Below are positions 61,065 through 64,000 of a DNA stretch of 64,000 bases, in pieces; position 1 is the stretch's first letter; every line of letters starts with the position of its first letter. The position numbers and the translations under genes were made by a program. This DNA comes from Pedobacter frigoris (GTDB lineage Bacteria; Bacteroidota; Bacteroidia; Sphingobacteriales; Sphingobacteriaceae): positions 930,001 through 994,000 of the forward strand of contig NZ_SWBQ01000001.1 of assembly GCF_005116445.1 (NCBI RefSeq), read 5' to 3'. The notes below the pieces were generated by a model, which searched no databases, was not told the origin of the DNA, and saw nothing but the letters and a program-made list of their open reading frames with translations.

Positions 61065-61250
61065 CTATTTTTTTTCCGGAGGAGTAGAAACGATTTCACC
61101 AAATTCGTTTACATACGCCATCATACTGTCTAGATCACCTCCGGACGAATTCTGCTGACGCTCCAATTTGCGTTGTTCCTTATCTTCTTTTTTCTTTTGT
61201 CTGTTTTTTTCCAGTTGCTTCTTCATGAAGGTAGCCTGAGATTTAGCCAT
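61065..61250 (-). CDS. Small basic protein like the N-terminal extension of Bacteroidota cold-shock proteins
   Basis: This 61-residue protein has an extremely Lys/Glu/Gln-rich helix (SQATFMKKQLEKNRQKKKED, EQRKLERQQNSS) followed by a conserved DLDSMMAYVNEFGEIVSTPP tail. This matches the N-terminal extension that precedes the cold-shock domain in many Bacteroidota proteins, but the cold-shock domain itself is missing here. It may be an RNA-binding peptide on its own. The terminator follows directly. Confidence 0.72.
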   Translation of the reverse strand: MAKSQATFMKKQLEKNRQKKKEDKEQRKLERQQNSSGGDLDSMMAYVNEFGEIVSTPPEKK

Positions 61251-61568
61251 AAATTCAATGTATTAGTTAAAAAATAACCTTTCTCTATTTATCTTTTTGC
61301 AGATTATCCCGGCGGCAACGGGCCAGTGTCGTGGAGAAATTGGACTTCCGGTCAAGGCCTGACCGGCAGATAATTACAATTAGAGAAAAAGTTTTTGTGA
61401 TTTATAAACCCGTTTTGCAAATATAGCAATTTTTAGGTTAAGATCAAAGCTTTGGATTTGCGTGCTTGATTACCCCTTGGTAACAGTCTGCTGGGTTGTC
61501 CCCAATAAAAAAGGACTATCTTTTCAAACAGCCCTTTAATACAGCAAATTTTGCCGTAGTATTTTGTC
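61251..61568. other. Intergenic region with a GC-rich inverted-repeat element
   Basis: There is no gene. Roughly 61265-61400 holds an imperfect inverted repeat: TTTCTCTA-type left arm, GATTATC..., and a matching right arm with TAGAGAAAAAG. A more GC-rich centre contains the palindrome CCGGTCA-AGGCC-TGACCGG at 61348-61366. A minus-strand terminator lies at 61505-61542. Confidence 0.45.
61505..61542 (-). terminator. Terminator of the 61569-62126 lipoprotein gene
   Basis: On the minus strand, AAAGGGCT and AGTCCTTTT (with a G-U pair) enclose a roughly 12-nt loop, and a T-run follows. Confidence 0.65.
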
Positions 61569-62126
61569 TTATAAACCCACAGTAAGCGTGTAAGTAAATG
61601 TAGCAGTAGCGCTCAAAGGTTTTGTGGTTACTCTTCTTGCTTTACCAGTCAATACATAGCTAAAAGAACTAGCAGTCACAAAGCTTTTCAATTCTGCATT
61701 ACCTCCTGTGATAGGGATAGTCAGTTCAGATTTCTCTGCGTCAGCATTACCGGTCACGGAAGCTACAACAACTTCTGAAGTATTAGACTTAATAGTAGCG
61801 CTCAGGTTTTCAAGGTTTGCAAAGTTGTTCGTTGCATCAGAATCATTAAGTTTGATCTTAACGCCGGTGATTCTTACATTCTTTACATTGCTGATGCCAA
61901 ACTTAGAAGCTTGCGCTTTGATCAAAGCATCCAAATCCATAGTTACCGGAACAGTTCCGATTGTAGTACCTGCATTTAAAGATGTGATGATTGGCACAGT
62001 GAAAGTAACACCTGCTGGACTGATAGAAATGTCGCGTTGTGTTGCTTCTTTAATTTTGCTGCATGATGAAAAAGCAATCATCAAGGCAACTGCTGATGTA
62101 AATAGGGTAGAGATTTTAATGTTCAT
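61569..62126 (-). CDS. Small beta-rich lipoprotein of unknown function
   Basis: This 185-residue protein has a signal peptide with Cys22 (FSSC) followed by SKIKE. The mature protein is entirely strand-like (VTFTVPIITSLNAGTTIGTV; TKPLSATATFTYTLTVGL), rich in Thr, Val and Ser, consistent with an Ig-like sandwich. No family is recognised. It has its own terminator and seems monocistronic. A weak promoter (TTG-N21-AATATTTG) lies upstream. Confidence 0.72.
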   Translation of the reverse strand: MNIKISTLFTSAVALMIAFSSCSKIKEATQRDISISPAGVTFTVPIITSLNAGTTIGTVPVTMDLDALIKAQASKFGISNVKNVRITGVKIKLNDSDATNNFANLENLSATIKSNTSEVVVASVTGNADAEKSELTIPITGGNAELKSFVTASSFSYVLTGKARRVTTKPLSATATFTYTLTVGL

Positions 62127-62441
62127 GTAATTTGGTTTTAGTTTATATTTATAAGTTGCAAATATTCACAAAATTTGTCGAATTAAACAATACCAATAAA
62201 CGGGTATAATTAGATTGCGTTTTTACCAAACCTCTCATTTATTTGGCTATTTTCACTAACAGAATTTAATATTGTTGATGTTTTTAACGTGCTGTATTTC
62301 AAGCGATTTAAATCAATGATTTTTAAGTATTTATTTACATAAAGGAACTTTTTAAGATGAAAACAGCGTCTAAATACAGAATATTATTTTGATTGTAGTT
62401 TTATCTTGTTGTTTTACAGTATTTTATGTGTTTTATTTGGG
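62127..62441. other. AT-rich intergenic region without a visible gene
   Basis: Open frames here are shorter than 12 codons. A TTG followed by AATATTTG on the minus strand may be the promoter of the lipoprotein gene at 61569-62126. No hairpin or repeat was noted. Confidence 0.45.
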
Positions 62442-62693
62442 TTAATATTGCTGACGGTCATACGCTGCAGAGAAATCGCTTCTCATCGTTTTAAAACGCT
62501 CCACAACAGTCGCTATAAAAGCTTCATCCAGCATCTGGAAGATCTCGTTTGCCCCTCCTCCGGTGAGGTCTAATTCTGATAATTTATAACTCTGCTCTAA
62601 TGTTCCCTGCTCAAATTTGACGATGTATTTTTGGTTCATATTGAACAAGGTGATCTTACAGTCCGGATGTGGAAGTTCTGCTATTACTCTCAT
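62442..62693 (-). CDS. Conserved-looking small protein of unknown function
   Basis: This 83-residue protein is an amphipathic alpha/beta sequence, beginning MRVIAELPHPDCKITLFNMNQKY broken by strands, with a central KYIVKFEQGTLEQSYKLSE and a helical C-terminus (FIATVVERFKTMRSDFSAAY). It resembles small conserved Bacteroidota proteins, but I cannot name the family. There is no signal peptide. It is followed by the S46 peptidase gene in the same direction upstream, with a terminator between. Confidence 0.7.
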   Translation of the reverse strand: MRVIAELPHPDCKITLFNMNQKYIVKFEQGTLEQSYKLSELDLTGGGANEIFQMLDEAFIATVVERFKTMRSDFSAAYDRQQY

Positions 62694-62727
62694 GTGATTT
62701 ATTTAAAGATGGTGAAGATTAAATTGA

Positions 62728-62762
62728 TTAAAAAAAAGCCGTCCTCAATTAAGGGACGGCTG
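62728..62762 (-). terminator. Terminator of the S46 peptidase gene
   Basis: The stem AGCCGTCC/GGACGGCT with a 9-nt loop is followed by a T-run on the minus strand, just downstream of the peptidase stop. Confidence 0.88.
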
Positions 62763-62780
62763 TCGGTTATTTCAATTGTT

Positions 62781-64000
62781 TTAAAGTTTGACTCCCATTT
62801 CGGTGAGCAGGAAGTCTGCCTTGTCGATTTTTGCGGCTACCCAAAGTACATAGCGAATATCAACCCCGATAGATCTGCTGTAGCTCTCATTCCATGCGTA
62901 ATCATTGATCGTAGCGCCATATGCACGGTCAAAATTTACTCCAATCAGTTCTCCGTAAGCATTCATGATAGGAGAGCCGGAGTTGCCGCCTGTAGTATCC
63001 ATGTTGTACAGGAATGAAACAGGTACATCATTCAGGTCTTTCTTTACAAAAGGCCCAAAATCTTTCGCATCCCATAGCGCCTTGATTTGTGGAGGATATG
63101 CAAACTCAGGGTTGCCGGTCGTGCCTTTTTCCAGGATTCCTTTTATGGTCGTGTAGGGGCGCATGTACGATGCATCAGCCGGCCAGTAGCCTCTCACGTA
63201 TCCGTAAGTCAGGCGCAGTGTGCTGTTGGCATCCGGAATGAAATCCTTTTTCAGGAATTTCTCTTTTACATTCACGTAATCGCCCATCAGTTTATTCAAA
63301 AGCCCCTCTCTGCGGTCTTTCTCCGGTTTCAGTTCAGCTATTTGTTTAGATAGATCTGTTTCAAAAAGAAGCAGGCCATCATTATATGTGCTGATCGATT
63401 TAGGTGATTGGATTAAGGTATTCAATACATATTCTGCATCCTTTAGTTTACTCAAGCCAAAAGTATTGTCGATGTATTGGTCTATCACGGTATTGCCGTT
63501 CGATCCTTTGCTGCTGATTTTATCTACCGCATTCACTTTTTGAGTAAAATTAAACGCTGCTGCATCACTCATCATTCTCTTGAAGATCTTTCTGTCGGCA
63601 TCTATTTCATAAGCATCATAGATGGCGGCCAGGTTCTGCTTTAGCTTCGGATGGTTCTGTTCAAAAAACGCCTGTTTTTGTGCCGCCGGCTGTGCGTCAT
63701 AAGCGGCTTTAAACGTGTTTATGTTTCTCGCTACCCCTAGTAAGCTGGTAGAGCTGTAGATCTGCGACAGCCAAAGGTCTCTTTGTGCATCACCATTGAT
63801 GAGTTTGTAAAGGTTATCGATGTCGGTCATCAGACTCCCGTATTTGGCCTTTACATCCGCATTGTTATTGATGAATTGGGATAGGGCAGCATCTTCCTGT
63901 TTCTTTTGTGCGATCAGGTCTATGCCTTTCAATCCCTGTAGCTTACCTCTGTAGTTTTTTAGCGTATTGGCATTTCTTTTAATCCTGGTGGCCAGTTTGA
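62781..64000 (-). CDS. S46-family dipeptidyl-peptidase (DPP7/DPP11-like), C-terminal part only
   Basis: The frame remains open to the window edge (about 406 codons seen), so the N-terminus with the catalytic His and Asp is outside. The C-terminal part has the S46 hallmark TGGNSGSPIMNAYGELIGVNF with the nucleophile Ser, then a VDIRYVLWVAAKIDKA segment. A long helical insertion precedes it. S46 enzymes are periplasmic exo-dipeptidases that cleave dipeptides from N-termini, used for peptide feeding. DPP7 versus DPP11 specificity cannot be decided from what is visible. Confidence 0.9.
   Translation of the reverse strand, partial: KLATRIKRNANTLKNYRGKLQGLKGIDLIAQKKQEDAALSQFINNNADVKAKYGSLMTDIDNLYKLINGDAQRDLWLSQIYSSTSLLGVARNINTFKAAYDAQPAAQKQAFFEQNHPKLKQNLAAIYDAYEIDADRKIFKRMMSDAAAFNFTQKVNAVDKISSKGSNGNTVIDQYIDNTFGLSKLKDAEYVLNTLIQSPKSISTYNDGLLLFETDLSKQIAELKPEKDRREGLLNKLMGDYVNVKEKFLKKDFIPDANSTLRLTYGYVRGYWPADASYMRPYTTIKGILEKGTTGNPEFAYPPQIKALWDAKDFGPFVKKDLNDVPVSFLYNMDTTGGNSGSPIMNAYGELIGVNFDRAYGATINDYAWNESYSRSIGVDIRYVLWVAAKIDKADFLLTEMGVKL

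Overview
The window looks like chromosomal DNA of a Bacteroidota bacterium of the Sphingobacteriaceae, most like Pedobacter. This is judged from protein style only, since no database search was possible. The supporting signs are a cobalamin-riboswitch/TonB-receptor locus with YncE-type surface lipoproteins, FecR-type anti-sigma factors, PorP/SprF and T9SS C-terminal sorting domains, LruC-domain lipoproteins, an S46 peptidase, lipoprotein signals of the form C-K-K-D, and TAnnTTTG-type promoter elements. No rRNA, tRNA, CRISPR array, transposase or integrase was seen.

Region 1 (1-7.7 kb, + strand) is a vitamin B12 uptake operon. It has a Bacteroidota-type promoter, a cobalamin riboswitch, a BtuB-like TonB-dependent receptor, two tandem copies of a [BtuG-like beta-propeller lipoprotein + surface lipoprotein] pair, and a small membrane protein that may be an inner-membrane transporter. 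Region 2 (7.7-12.8 kb, - strand) is an unusual five-gene operon. An ECF sigma factor and FecR-like anti-sigma factor are placed with a GIN-domain (DUF2807) lipoprotein and between two paralogous proteins carrying 16-residue GVQIAG-type repeats. One of the paralogues begins with an STN signalling domain. This is the best candidate in the window for an undescribed surface-signalling system. Region 3 (13.0-17.8 kb) holds a copper-export operon (CopA ATPase, CopZ-like chaperone, AraC regulator with a metal-binding-like N-terminus), a 110-bp inverted-repeat element and a SulP anion transporter. Region 4 (17.8-23.7 kb) is a Ter/tellurite-type stress operon (HAD, phosphoribosyltransferase, two TerD, TelA, unknown, TerC).

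Region 5 (23.8-28.8 kb) has housekeeping and envelope genes: an OmpA-family porin, a beta-CASP nuclease, an epimerase-like protein, a cold-shock protein and small proteins. Region 6 (29-60 kb) is a large exopolysaccharide locus. It has a response regulator, a pseudo-receiver/initiating sugar transferase fusion, an acetyltransferase, a half-length TolC-like protein, a Wzc-like co-polymerase, several glycosyltransferases, a Wzy-like polymerase/ligase, an acyltransferase, a Wzx flippase and an A-PCP-TE NRPS protein. It is interrupted by a T9SS adhesin/SprF/OmpA operon (30.5-37.2 kb), an LruC lipoprotein, and an RsbU/RsbV/RsbW-like partner-switching operon (56.3-58.9 kb). Region 7 (61-64 kb) has small conserved genes and the C-terminal part of an S46 dipeptidyl-peptidase cut by the window end.

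The genes suggest a soil or freshwater organism with much of its coding invested in the cell surface: high-affinity B12 capture, T9SS-exported adhesin, secreted polysaccharide, and several envelope or stress regulatory circuits. Functional assignments rest on motifs read by eye and on gene context.
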